Of a stretch of 64,000 bases of DNA, positions 16,951-24,593 are shown piece by piece. The notes under the pieces are model-generated. The model was given only the letters and a program-made list of their open reading frames with translations, had not been told where the DNA came from and searched no databases. The stretch is from Modestobacter sp. VKM Ac-2977 (GTDB lineage Bacteria > Actinomycetota > Actinomycetes > Mycobacteriales > Geodermatophilaceae), in contig NZ_JAPVBQ010000003.1 in the NCBI RefSeq assembly GCF_026968045.1, positions 709,090-773,089 on the forward strand. Reading direction: 5' to 3'. Each line of letters opens with the position of its first letter. The stretch's first letter is position 1. A program made the position numbers and the translations under genes.

Positions 16951-18506
16951 GCACCACCGAACGCCCGGCACCGGCGACCGACCAGCTGCCGCCGGGCTAC
17001 GAGCGCCGCTGGTGGGTGCTCGGCACGATGATCGTCTGCCTGCTCATGGTGATCATGGGCAACACGATCCTGAACGTCGCGCTGCCCACCCTGCAGCGGG
17101 AGCTCGACGCCACCCAGGGTGAGCTGCAGTGGGCGATCGACTCCTACATCCTGGTGTTCGCCGGGCTGCTGTTCAGCTGGGGCGTCATCGGCGACCGGAT
17201 CGGCCGGCGCAAGGTGCTGCTGGCCGGGCTGACGATCTTCGCGTTCGGGTCGGTGCTGGCCGCCTTCAGCGACTCGGCGCTCCAGCTGATCGGCTGGCGG
17301 GCGCTGATGGGCGTCGGGGGCGCGGCGATCCAGCCGGCCACCCTCGCCGTGATCACCAACGTCTTCCCCTCCGGCGAGCGGGGCCGGGCGATCGGCCTGT
17401 GGGCCGGTGCCTCCGGGCTCGCCGTCGCCGGTGGGCCGCTGGCCGGTGGCCTGGTGCTGGAGCACTTCTGGTGGGGCGCGGTCTTCCTGCTCGGTGTCCC
17501 GGTCGCGGCGGTCGGCGCGGTCGGCGTGCTGACCGTCGTCCCCGAGTCCAAGGACCCAGACCCGGGTCGGCTCGACGTCCCCGGCGTGCTGCTGTCCATC
17601 GCCGCGCTGGTCGGGGTGGTCTACGGGATCATCCGCGGCGGCAGCGAGGGCTGGGGCGAGCTGCAGACCTGGGGGCCGCTGGCCGCCGGCGTCGTCCTGC
17701 TGGTCGTGTTCATCTGGTGGCAGCGGCGCACCGCGTACCCGGCGCTGGACGTGTCGCTGTTCCGCAACCCGGCCTTCTCCGCGGCGGCGGGGGCGCTGGC
17801 GCTCAACTTCTTCGCCCTGCAGGGGGCCACGTTCTACCTCGTCTACTACCTGCAGGGCGTGCGCGGCTACTCCCCGCTGGAGAGCGGGGCCTCGCTCGTG
17901 CCGGTCGCCCTGGGCATAGCGCTGACCGCGCCGCGCACCTCGCGGCTGGCCGAACGATTCGGGGCCAAGGCGGTCTGCGCCACCGGCTTCACCCTGATCG
18001 CGCTCTCCTTCGCCGGCATCCAACTGCTGGACGCCGATGCACCGGTCTGGCTGGTGCTCGCCGACCTCGCGCTGCAGGGCATCGGCATGGGCGCGGTGAT
18101 GGCCCCGGCGACCGAGTCGATCATGTCCGTCGTCCCGCGGGAGAAGGCCGGTGCCGGGGCGGCCGTGAACAACGCGGTGCGCCAGGTCGGCGGTGCGCTC
18201 GGCGTGGCGATCCTCGGCTCGGTGCTGGCCACCTCCTACGCCAACCGGCTCGGGGACGACGTCCTGGCGCTGCCCGCCGGGGCGCGGGACCAGGCCGGTC
18301 AGTCGATCGTGGCGACGTTGTCCGCCGTGGCGGACGCCGAGGCAGCCGGCGGGGAGACCGCAGCAGCTGCTGCGGCCGTCGTCGACCCGGCCCGGGAGGC
18401 GTTCGTCGGTGCGATGCACCTGACCGCCGTCGGCACCGCGGGCGCCGCGGTGATCGCCGCGATCGTCGTCCTGGTCTGGCTCCCCGGCCGGCGCCGCACC
18501 AGCTGA
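16947..18506 (+). CDS. MFS drug exporter, DHA2 (14-TM, EmrB/QacA) family
   Basis: Encodes 519 residues with about 14 hydrophobic segments. DHA2 signatures are visible: N-terminal NTILNVALPTLQREL, motif A as GVIGDRIGRRKVLLAGL (about residues 79-95), and WRALMGVGGAAIQPATLAVI. The C-terminal loop before the last helix is long and Ala-rich. Expected to export hydrophobic compounds with proton antiport; the substrate cannot be told. GTG 16947 overlaps the YbjN stop. It is not part of the mycobacterial gene order here, so probably a lineage-specific addition to the mshA operon. Confidence 0.9.
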   Translation: MSTTERPAPATDQLPPGYERRWWVLGTMIVCLLMVIMGNTILNVALPTLQRELDATQGELQWAIDSYILVFAGLLFSWGVIGDRIGRRKVLLAGLTIFAFGSVLAAFSDSALQLIGWRALMGVGGAAIQPATLAVITNVFPSGERGRAIGLWAGASGLAVAGGPLAGGLVLEHFWWGAVFLLGVPVAAVGAVGVLTVVPESKDPDPGRLDVPGVLLSIAALVGVVYGIIRGGSEGWGELQTWGPLAAGVVLLVVFIWWQRRTAYPALDVSLFRNPAFSAAAGALALNFFALQGATFYLVYYLQGVRGYSPLESGASLVPVALGIALTAPRTSRLAERFGAKAVCATGFTLIALSFAGIQLLDADAPVWLVLADLALQGIGMGAVMAPATESIMSVVPREKAGAGAAVNNAVRQVGGALGVAILGSVLATSYANRLGDDVLALPAGARDQAGQSIVATLSAVADAEAAGGETAAAAAAVVDPAREAFVGAMHLTAVGTAGAAVIAAIVVLVWLPGRRRTS

Positions 18507-18551
18507 GCCGTCCGTCCCTCGCGCGACCGGGTGTCACCCCGGCGGGGCCCT

Positions 18552-18569
18552 CCCGGCCGCCCGGCCGGG
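18552..18569 (+). terminator. GC-rich hairpin after the MFS gene
   Basis: CCCGGCCG (18552-18559) is followed after CC by CGGCCGGG (18562-18569); realistic folding gives a 7-bp stem with a 4-nt loop. It lies 46 nt past the MFS stop. Moderate support only. Confidence 0.4.
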
Positions 18570-18716
18570 CACGCTCCGTCGAGGAGTGACCCGTCCCACG
18601 CCTGCTCGGGTGACCCTCGACCGGACTGAGCGGTATCCGTTGACCACGGAGCGTGTTGGCCGCCAAGGTCAGGGGTGAACGGCTGCGATCCCCGCGCCGA
18701 TTGCGAGGAGCTGCCC

Positions 18717-19994
18717 GTGTTCGACGCTGCCCGGTCCGTCCCCACCCGCCGCGACCCCTTCGCCCCGCTGCTGGAGAGCACTCGCGCGGAGATGATGCGG
18801 CGGCACGTGCGGGAGGGGATGGCCACGCACTCGGTGCCCACCGCCGGGGCGCCGCAGCCGCTCACGGTGTTCGACGACGGCCGCACCCGGATCAACCTGG
18901 GCACGAACAACTACCTCGGCCTGGCCGGCGATCCCCAGGTGGTCGAGGCCGCGGTCGCCGCCCTGCGGCAGTACGGCACCAGTGCGGCCGGCAGCCGCAT
19001 CCTCAACGGCACGACCCGCCTGCACCTGACCCTGGAGCGGGAGCTCGCCGAGCACCACGGCACCGAGGACGCGGTGCTGACCTCCGCCGGGGTCAACGCC
19101 AACGCCGCCATCCTCTCCACCATCGGCGGGCCCGGCGACGTGCTGCTCGTCGACGCCCACGCCCACGCCAGCCTGCACGCCGCGGCGGCCGCCAGCCGGG
19201 GCACCGTGCTCCGCTTCACCCACAACTCGGTGGCCTCGCTCGAGCGGCGGCTGGGGCGCCTGGACCCCGAGGCCGGGGCGGTCGTGGTCGTCGACGGCGT
19301 CTACTCGATGAGCGGGGAGTCGGCGCCGCTGGCGGCGATCGCCGGCCTCTGCGGGCGGTTCGCCGCCCGCCTGGTGGTCGACGAGGCGCACGGGCTCGGG
19401 GTGCTGGGGGCCAACGGCCGGGGCGCCGCCGAGGCGGCCGGGGTCCTGGACCGGGTCGACGCGGTCACCGTGGCGTTCAGCAAGTCGCTGGCCAGCGTCG
19501 GCGGGGCGGTGCTCACCTCGCGCGCGGTCGCCGACGGCATCCGCGCCTCGGCGATGCCCTACATCTTCAGCGCCGCGAACGCCCCGACAGCGGTCGCCGC
19601 CGCGCTCGCCGCGCTCCGGGTGCTGCGCCGGGAGCCGGAGCGGATGCAGCGCCTGCGGGACAACGGGGACCTGCTGCGCCGGGTGCTCACCGAGTGCGGT
19701 GCACCGCCCCTGCCCGGCAAGGGTGCCGTCATCGCGGTCCGCACCGGCGAGGACGAGGCCACCCGCAGCGCATGGGCCGCCGCCCACGAGGCCGGGGTCT
19801 ACACCAACGCGGTCAGCTACCCGGCCGTCCCGCGCGGACAGGGCGTGCTGCGGCTGGCGGTCATGGCCACGCACACCGAGGAGCAGCTGCGCCGGGCCGG
19901 GGAGCTGGTGGCCGCCGCCGTCCGCGGGGTGCGCTCCCCGGAGCTGGCCGGCGCGATGACCGGGAGTGCGATGGCCGGGAGTGCGATGGCCTGA
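18717..19994 (+). CDS. Alpha-oxoamine synthase (BioF/KBL/SPT-like), substrate unknown
   Basis: Encodes 425 residues, a fold-type I PLP enzyme that condenses an amino acid with an acyl-CoA. Visible: [34 protein letters not shown], the Asp/His pair [12 protein letters not shown] and the PLP lysine in [12 protein letters not shown] (about residue 260). No biotin, threonine-dehydrogenase or sphingolipid gene lies nearby, so product assignment (KAPA, aminoketobutyrate, ketosphinganine or other) is open. GTG 18717 has GAGGAG 6 nt upstream and is preferred to GTG 18675. The C-terminus ends in a short tandem repeat. Confidence 0.82.
   Translation: MFDAARSVPTRRDPFAPLLESTRAEMMRRHVREGMATHSVPTAGAPQPLTVFDDGRTRINLGTNNYLGLAGDPQVVEAAVAALRQYGTSAAGSRILNGTTRLHLTLERELAEHHGTEDAVLTSAGVNANAAILSTIGGPGDVLLVDAHAHASLHAAAAASRGTVLRFTHNSVASLERRLGRLDPEAGAVVVVDGVYSMSGESAPLAAIAGLCGRFAARLVVDEAHGLGVLGANGRGAAEAAGVLDRVDAVTVAFSKSLASVGGAVLTSRAVADGIRASAMPYIFSAANAPTAVAAALAALRVLRREPERMQRLRDNGDLLRRVLTECGAPPLPGKGAVIAVRTGEDEATRSAWAAAHEAGVYTNAVSYPAVPRGQGVLRLAVMATHTEEQLRRAGELVAAAVRGVRSPELAGAMTGSAMAGSAMA
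19953..19991 (+). repeat. 15-bp tandem repeat at the 3' end of the alpha-oxoamine synthase gene
   Basis: Units 19953-19967, 19968-19982 and a partial 19983-19991, in frame, encoding Ala-Met-Thr/Ala-Gly-Ser repeats directly before the stop. Copy number could vary without changing the catalytic core. Confidence 0.7.
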
Positions 19995-20041
19995 CGGCCG
20001 GTCGGGGCCGCCTGCCGTGCACCCCGGCGGGGGCGGTCGGG

Positions 20042-20047
20042 CAGGAT
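20042..20047 (+). promoter_or_regulatory. Leaderless -10 of gpmA
   Basis: CAGGAT, 6 nt before GTG 20054; no Shine-Dalgarno sequence is visible there. Confidence 0.45.
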
Positions 20048-20053
20048 GGCCGC

Positions 20054-20818
20054 GTGAGCGACACGACGAGCACCGGGACCCTCATCCTGCTCCGCCACGG
20101 CGAGAGCGAGTGGAACAAGGCCAACCTGTTCACCGGCTGGGTGGACGTCGAGCTGTCGGAGAAGGGGCGTGCCGAGGCCGCCCGCGGTGGGCACCTGCTC
20201 GCCGAGCAGGGACTGCTGCCCGACGTCCTGCACACCTCGCTGCTCAAGCGGGCCATCACCACCGCGGAGCTGGCGCTGGCCGCCGCGGACCGTCAGTGGA
20301 TCCCGGTCCGCCGCTCCTGGCGGCTCAACGAGCGGCACTACGGGGCGCTGCAGGGCAAGGACAAGGCCGCCACGCTCGCCGAGTACGGCGAGGAGCAGTT
20401 CATGACCTGGCGGCGCAGCTACGCCACCCCGCCGCCGCCGATCGAGGCCGGCAGCGAGTACAGCCAGGACGGCGACCCCCGCTACCGGTTCCTCCCCTCG
20501 GAGGCCCGCCCGGCCACCGAGTGCCTGGCCGACGTCGTCGTCCGGATGCTGCCGTACTGGTACGACGCGATCGTGCCGGACCTGCGCAGTGGCCAGACCG
20601 TCCTGGTGGCCGCGCACGGCAACAGCCTGCGCGCCCTGGTGAAGCACCTGGACGACATGGGTGAGGACGAGGTCGTCGGACTGAACATCCCCACCGGCGT
20701 CCCGCTGCGCTACGACCTGGACGCCGACCTGCGGCCGGTCACGCCCGGCGGCCAGTACCTCGACCCCGACGCAGCCGCCGCCGCGATCGAGGCGGTCAAG
20801 AACCAGGGCAAGAAGTAG
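20054..20818 (+). CDS. gpmA: 2,3-bisphosphoglycerate-dependent phosphoglycerate mutase
   Basis: Encodes 254 residues. Interconverts 2- and 3-phosphoglycerate in glycolysis through a phosphohistidine. Visible: the catalytic histidine motif [12 protein letters not shown] (about residues 9-20), [30 protein letters not shown], and the second histidine in [11 protein letters not shown]. Full family length. Synteny gpmA / phoU / senX3-regX3 matches Rv0489 onward. Flanked by its own promoter and a strong terminator, so monocistronic. Confidence 0.97.
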   Translation: MSDTTSTGTLILLRHGESEWNKANLFTGWVDVELSEKGRAEAARGGHLLAEQGLLPDVLHTSLLKRAITTAELALAAADRQWIPVRRSWRLNERHYGALQGKDKAATLAEYGEEQFMTWRRSYATPPPPIEAGSEYSQDGDPRYRFLPSEARPATECLADVVVRMLPYWYDAIVPDLRSGQTVLVAAHGNSLRALVKHLDDMGEDEVVGLNIPTGVPLRYDLDADLRPVTPGGQYLDPDAAAAAIEAVKNQGKK

Positions 20819-20821
20819 CAG

Positions 20822-20864
20822 ACGAGGAGGGGCCCGGGCGCATCGCGCCCGGGCCCCTCCTCGT
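20822..20864. terminator. Perfect 20-bp hairpin between gpmA and phoU
   Basis: Arms 20822-20841 and 20845-20864 pair over 20 bp with a 3-nt loop (ATC). It starts 4 nt after the gpmA stop and ends 15 nt before the phoU stop on the other strand, so it serves both convergent genes. The strongest terminator in the window. Confidence 0.92.
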
Positions 20865-20878
20865 TCGCTGGGTGGTGC

Positions 20879-21547
20879 TCAGCGGGGGTCGGTGACCGCC
20901 AGGGCCGGCTTCTCGCCGGTGACCAGGAAGACCACCCGGCGGGCGACGCTGACCGCGTGGTCGGCGAAGCGCTCGTAGTAGCGGCCCAGCAGGGTGACGT
21001 CGATGGCCGACTCCATGCCGTGCACCCAGGTCGGGCTGAGCAGCTCACGGAACAGCTGCTTGTGCAGCTGGTCCATCAGGTCGTCCTCGGCCTCGAGCTC
21101 GACGGCCGCCTCGACGTCCCGCTTGGCGATCACCGTGCCGGCCTTGGTCACCAGGCTCTCCGCGATGTGCCCGGCCTCCAGGAAGACCGGCCGGACCTCC
21201 TGCGGCACCGCGTGCTCCGGGAAGCGCATCCGGGCCACCTTGGCGATGTGCTCGGCGAGGTCGCCCATCCGCTCCAGGTCGCCGACGATCCGCATGGCCG
21301 TGGTGATGGTGCGCAGGTCGGTGGCGACCGGCTGCTGGCGGGCCAGCAGGGTGAAGCAGCGTTCCTCGATGCTCTCCCGGACGGCGTCGATGCGCTCGTC
21401 GCCGGCGATCACCAGGTCGGCGAGGGCGACATCGGCGTCCAGCAGGGCGGTCGTGGCCGTGCTCATCGCCGAGCCGACCGAGTTGGACATCTCCACCAGA
21501 CAGGCGTTGATGTCGTCCAGTTCCTCGCGGTAGCTCTCTCGCAACAC
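20879..21547 (-). CDS. phoU: Phosphate signalling/transport accessory protein PhoU
   Basis: Encodes 222 residues, two PhoU three-helix repeats. The metal-binding-type motifs are visible: ERMGDLAEHIAKVA in the first repeat (about residues 92-105) and ERFADHAVSVARRVVFLV in the second (about 191-208). PhoU restrains phosphate uptake and the phosphate-sensing kinase under sufficiency. GTG 21547 has GAGGAGGA a few bases upstream; the open frame to 21763 is run-through. Divergent from senX3, which places sensor, regulator and modulator together. No pst transporter genes are in the window. Confidence 0.95.
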   Translation of the reverse strand: MLRESYREELDDINACLVEMSNSVGSAMSTATTALLDADVALADLVIAGDERIDAVRESIEERCFTLLARQQPVATDLRTITTAMRIVGDLERMGDLAEHIAKVARMRFPEHAVPQEVRPVFLEAGHIAESLVTKAGTVIAKRDVEAAVELEAEDDLMDQLHKQLFRELLSPTWVHGMESAIDVTLLGRYYERFADHAVSVARRVVFLVTGEKPALAVTDPR

Positions 21548-21706
21548 GGTTCCTCCTCGTCCCGTCGCCGCGCGCAGGCGGCACCCGGGGGACGGCGACC
21601 CGGGACGACGCGGTCCCCCCGCGTGTGCGCCGTCGGCGGGTTCGTCGGTCGCGACACGTGTGTGATCGAGGGTAGAGACCCGTTTCCGCGCCTGAGGAGG
21701 CCGCCA

Positions 21707-21758
21707 GGTGAACGGCCAGGGGCCCGACGGTGAACTCCTCCGACCCGACCGGGTGATC
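21707..21758 (+). promoter_or_regulatory. Candidate RegX3/PhoP-type direct repeats upstream of senX3
   Basis: GGTGAAC at 21707-21713 and 21729-21735 (22 bp apart) and GGTGATC at 21752-21758 (23 bp further) lie on one DNA face upstream of the senX3 promoter. Read on the other strand they are GTTCACC, the core of the Streptomyces PHO-box direct-repeat unit, which has an 11-bp period. Suggests autoregulation by RegX3. Confidence 0.5.
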
Positions 21759-21794
21759 GCCACCGAGGATGCTGGTCCGCGCCCCGGTCCTGTC

Positions 21795-21800
21795 TAGCAT
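21795..21800 (+). promoter_or_regulatory. Leaderless -10 of senX3
   Basis: TAGCAT, 7 nt before GTG 21808. Confidence 0.55.
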
Positions 21801-21807
21801 CGGCCCT

Positions 21808-23112
21808 GTGGACCCGGTCGTCGCCCTGCTGGTGGGCCTGGTGCTCGGCCTGCTGCTGGCGGCGTCGGCGGCACTGGTCGTGCGGTCCTCGCGCGCCCGG
21901 CGGCAGGCCCAGGCGGACCAGCAGGCCGGTGCGGTCGAGCGCACCGAGCGCCGGACGGACTCCGACGCCGCGATGAGCCGGCGGCTGGTCGACCTGATGG
22001 ACCCCGCCGTCGTCCTGCTCGGCCCCGACGAGGCGGTGCTGCTGGCCAACGCCTCCGCCCGTGCGCTCGGCGTCCTGCGCGGCAACCGGCTGCTCGTCCC
22101 CGGGCTGGTCGAGGTGGCCCGCGAGGTGCAGGTCACCGGGAGCCAGCGAGCCGACGTCGCCCTGCCCAGTGACCTGGTGGGGGCAGGGCCGCGGATGGTG
22201 GCCGTGCACGGCATCCGGCTCGGGACCGGACCCGCCACCTCCGCAGGGCCGGTCGCACTGGTGCTGCAGGACGTCACCGAGGCCCGGCGGGTCGAGGCGG
22301 TCCGCAAGGACTTCGTGGCCAACGTCGGGCACGAGCTGAAGACCCCGGTCGGCGCGCTCGCGCTGCTGGCCGAAGCGGTGCAGGATGCGGCCGACGACCC
22401 GGAGACCGTCCAGCGGTTCGCCGCGCGGATGAGCCACGAGGCCGACCGGCTGTCCCGGCTGGTCCGCGAGCTGATCGACCTCTCCCGCCTGCAGGGGGCC
22501 GAACCGCTGCCCGAGCTGGTGCCGGTCGCGGTGGGCACGGTCGTCTCCGAGGCCGTGGACCGGACCCGGGCCGCCGCCGCGGCGAAGGACATCCAGCTGG
22601 CCGTCGCCGCCCAACCCGGCCTCGTGGTCCGCGGGGTCGAGGCCCAGCTGGCCACCGCACTGACCAACCTGCTCGCCAACGCGGTCGCCTACAGCCCCGG
22701 CGGCACCACGATCGCGGTCGGCGCGCGCGCCCGGTCCGGGTTCGCCGAGGTCGCGGTGACCGACTCCGGCATCGGCATCCCCCGCTCGGACCGCTCGCGG
22801 GTGTTCGAGCGCTTTTACCGGGTCGACCAGTCCCGCGCCAGCGCCACCGGCGGCACCGGGCTGGGGCTGGCGATCGTCAAGCACGTGGCCACCAACCACG
22901 GTGGCTCGGTGACGGTCTGGAGCGAGGAGGGTCTCGGCTCGACCTTCACCCTGCGCATCCCGCTCGCGGCAGACGCCGACGCGGCGATGGACGACGACGG
23001 TGCGCCCGAACGGCCACCGGTACCACCACTGCGCAGCCGCCAGACAACCGATCAAGGCCCCTCACGGGCCGACGAAGGACCCTCCGGGGTCCTGCAGAAG
23101 GGACGGTCATGA
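21808..23112 (+). CDS. senX3: Sensor histidine kinase SenX3
   Basis: Encodes 434 residues. One N-terminal membrane helix (about residues 3-24), a PAS-like domain (about 60-155: DLMDPAVVLLGPDEAVLLANASA), then HisKA with the phospho-acceptor in FVANVGHELKTPVGAL and HATPase_c boxes N (NLLANAVAYS), G1 (DSGIGIP) and G2 (GTGLGLAIVK). Autophosphorylates and phosphorylates RegX3 under phosphate limitation in mycobacteria. The C-terminal tail after the kinase is about 40 polar residues and its DNA holds two small palindromes just before regX3. Overlaps regX3 by ATGA. Confidence 0.95.
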   Translation: MDPVVALLVGLVLGLLLAASAALVVRSSRARRQAQADQQAGAVERTERRTDSDAAMSRRLVDLMDPAVVLLGPDEAVLLANASARALGVLRGNRLLVPGLVEVAREVQVTGSQRADVALPSDLVGAGPRMVAVHGIRLGTGPATSAGPVALVLQDVTEARRVEAVRKDFVANVGHELKTPVGALALLAEAVQDAADDPETVQRFAARMSHEADRLSRLVRELIDLSRLQGAEPLPELVPVAVGTVVSEAVDRTRAAAAAKDIQLAVAAQPGLVVRGVEAQLATALTNLLANAVAYSPGGTTIAVGARARSGFAEVAVTDSGIGIPRSDRSRVFERFYRVDQSRASATGGTGLGLAIVKHVATNHGGSVTVWSEEGLGSTFTLRIPLAADADAAMDDDGAPERPPVPPLRSRQTTDQGPSRADEGPSGVLQKGRS

Positions 23113-23789
23113 CCCGAGTGCTCGTGGTGGAGGACGAGGAGTCCTTCTCCGACGCGCTGTCCTACATGTTGCGGCGGGAGGGCTACGACACCGTCGTGGC
23201 CTCCACCGGGACGGACGCGCTCGTCGAGTTCGACCGGGCCGGGGCCGACATCGTGCTGCTCGACCTCATGCTGCCCGGGCTGTCGGGCACCGAGGTCTGC
23301 CGGTCGCTGCGCGCCAAGAGCTCCGTGCCGATCATCATGCTCACCGCCAAGGACGCCGAGATCGACAAGGTCGTCGGGCTCGAGCTGGGGGCCGACGACT
23401 ACGTCACCAAGCCGTACTCCGCCCGTGAGCTCGTCGCCCGGATGCGGGCGGTGCTGCGCCGCGGCACCGAGGCCGAGCCCACGGCCGAGGGCGCCCTGGT
23501 CGCCGGACCGGTACGGCTGGACGTCGACCGGCACGTCGTCGCGGTCGACGGTCAGACGGTGTCGCTGCCGCTCAAGGAGTTCGACCTGCTGGAGCTGCTG
23601 CTGCGCAACGCCGGCCGAGTGCTCACCCGCGGCCAGCTGATCGACCGGGTCTGGGGCGCCGACTACGTAGGGGACACCAAGACCCTCGACGTCCACGTCA
23701 AGCGGCTGCGCGCCAAGCTGGAGCCCGACCCGGCCAACCCGCGCTACCTGGTCACCGTCCGGGGGCTGGGGTACAAGTTCGAGGCGTAG
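23109..23789 (+). CDS. regX3: OmpR/PhoB-family response regulator RegX3
   Basis: Encodes 226 residues. Receiver domain: acidic pair VVEDEES, phospho-acceptor Asp in IVLLDLMLPGLSG, LTAKDAEIDKV with the conserved Thr and Lys. Winged-helix DNA-binding domain from about residue 130 (LPLKEFDLLELLLRNAGRV, TLDVHVKRLRAKLE, VRGLGYKFEA at the end). In mycobacteria RegX3 activates phosphate-starvation genes. Coupled to senX3; followed by a hairpin-rich gap. Confidence 0.96.
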   Translation: MTRVLVVEDEESFSDALSYMLRREGYDTVVASTGTDALVEFDRAGADIVLLDLMLPGLSGTEVCRSLRAKSSVPIIMLTAKDAEIDKVVGLELGADDYVTKPYSARELVARMRAVLRRGTEAEPTAEGALVAGPVRLDVDRHVVAVDGQTVSLPLKEFDLLELLLRNAGRVLTRGQLIDRVWGADYVGDTKTLDVHVKRLRAKLEPDPANPRYLVTVRGLGYKFEA

Positions 23790-23856
23790 TAGGACTGTCG
23801 GCCTCCGGCCTCCCACCGCGGCCAGGAGCGGGGTCGGCCTGCGCTGAGCCGTTCCT

Positions 23857-24016
23857 GTCAGGCCGGAGGTGGACCCTGCGGGCCCGCCGTCCGGCCTGAC
23901 CGCCTGCGGCGGGGCCCGTCGCCTGGCAGGAGGACCCTCCGGGCCCTCCGTGTCAGGCGACCACCGGTGGCGTCGCCCGGTTCGAGAGGGCGACAGCGTG
24001 GGTGGCCGCGACCCAC
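23857..24016. terminator. Array of four hairpins between regX3 and the DUF3072 gene
   Basis: In the 236-nt gap: GTCAGGCCGG/CCGGCCTGAC (23857-23866 with 23891-23900), TCGCCTG/CAGGCGA (23919-23925 with 23954-23960), GTCGCCC/GGGCGAC (23972-23978 with 23988-23994) and GTGGGT/ACCCAC (23998-24003 with 24011-24016). The first two contain near-identical 20-nt inserts, GGACCCTGCGGGCCCGCCGT and GGACCCTCCGGGCCCTCCGT (18 of 20 match), so one unit seems to be a duplicate of the other. Termination for both convergent genes is the simplest reading. Confidence 0.6.
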
Positions 24017-24025
24017 CTCTGCCTG

Positions 24026-24244
24026 TTACTGGCCGCGGCCGGTCTCGTCCTGGAGTTCGTCGATCTTCTTGGAGGCGTCGGCCTTGCTGATGTCGTCGGG
24101 GACGTCCTCCTTGGCCTCGCGGGCCAGGGTGTTCAGGTAGCTCTTCTGTGCGCCGGTGGCCGGCTCGTCGCCGGTGACCCAGTCGTTGGGGTCCTTCTCG
24201 GTGCTCTGCGGGCTGTCCGGGCCGGTGCTGTTCGACTCGCTCAT
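24026..24244 (-). CDS. DUF3072 small protein
   Basis: Encodes 72 residues, very acidic and polar. The DUF3072 core is clear: DPNDWVTGDEPATGAQKSYL followed by TLAREAKEDVPDD and KADASKKIDELQ. Function unknown; no membrane segment. ATG 24244 was chosen over upstream frame extension because a TAACTT -10 lies 7 nt before it; that -10 includes the stop codon of the upstream gene. Confidence 0.85.
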   Translation of the reverse strand: MSESNSTGPDSPQSTEKDPNDWVTGDEPATGAQKSYLNTLAREAKEDVPDDISKADASKKIDELQDETGRGQ

Positions 24245-24251
24245 GTGTTCG

Positions 24252-24257
24252 AAGTTA
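24252..24257 (-). promoter_or_regulatory. Leaderless -10 of the DUF3072 gene
   Basis: TAACTT on the minus strand, 7 nt before ATG 24244. Its first three bases are the TAA stop of the gene at 24255-24584. Confidence 0.55.
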
Positions 24258-24584
24258 CGCGGGCTGTCGGACCCGTGCAGCTCGAGCGGCGGCGGCGGTC
24301 GTCGCCTGGACGGCGGCCCGCGTGGTGGCCCGGGCGGCGAGCTCGGTGCGGCGGTCCTCCCACCGCCGACCGGTCCGGAAGACGTGGCGGCCACCGCAGG
24401 AGGGGCACTCGATCGCGACGGCGATGTGCGTCGGGTGGTTGGCGACCGATCGGATCCGCCGGTCGGCGACCAGCTCGTCGGTCCGGGTGACGGGGCAGGT
24501 GATCAGCAACATGCGCAGAGCGTCGCGCTCGGCGGACAGCCGGACGAGTGGCAGGACTGACCACGACCGCGTCTGTTCTGCCAT
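24255..24584 (-). CDS. Small protein with a CPxCG motif
   Basis: Encodes 109 residues from ATG 24584, or 85 from the internal ATG 24512. Central block: MLLITCPVTRTDELVADR then AVAIECPSCGGRHVF, which looks like half of a zinc ribbon (CPSCGG), with a basic C-terminal helix rich in Ala and Arg. The first CxxC partner is replaced by CPVT, so metal binding is uncertain. Divergent from the GlxA-type regulator with only 9 nt between start codons if ATG 24584 is used. Function unknown. Confidence 0.65.
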   Translation of the reverse strand: MAEQTRSWSVLPLVRLSAERDALRMLLITCPVTRTDELVADRRIRSVANHPTHIAVAIECPSCGGRHVFRTGRRWEDRRTELAARATTRAAVQATTAAAARAARVRQPA

Positions 24585-24587
24585 CCT
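24582..24587 (+). promoter_or_regulatory. Possible leaderless -10 of the GlxA-type regulator
   Basis: CATCCT, 6 nt before ATG 24594. It overlaps the start codon of the opposite gene, so the two starts may interfere. Confidence 0.35.
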
Positions 24588-24593
24588 GTCGGC

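Noticed and set aside
23972..23994. tRNA T-arm-like sequence (CCCGGTTCGAGAGGG)
   Set aside because: No acceptor stem, anticodon arm or CCA-proximal pairing around it; it is a simple hairpin in the regX3 downstream array.
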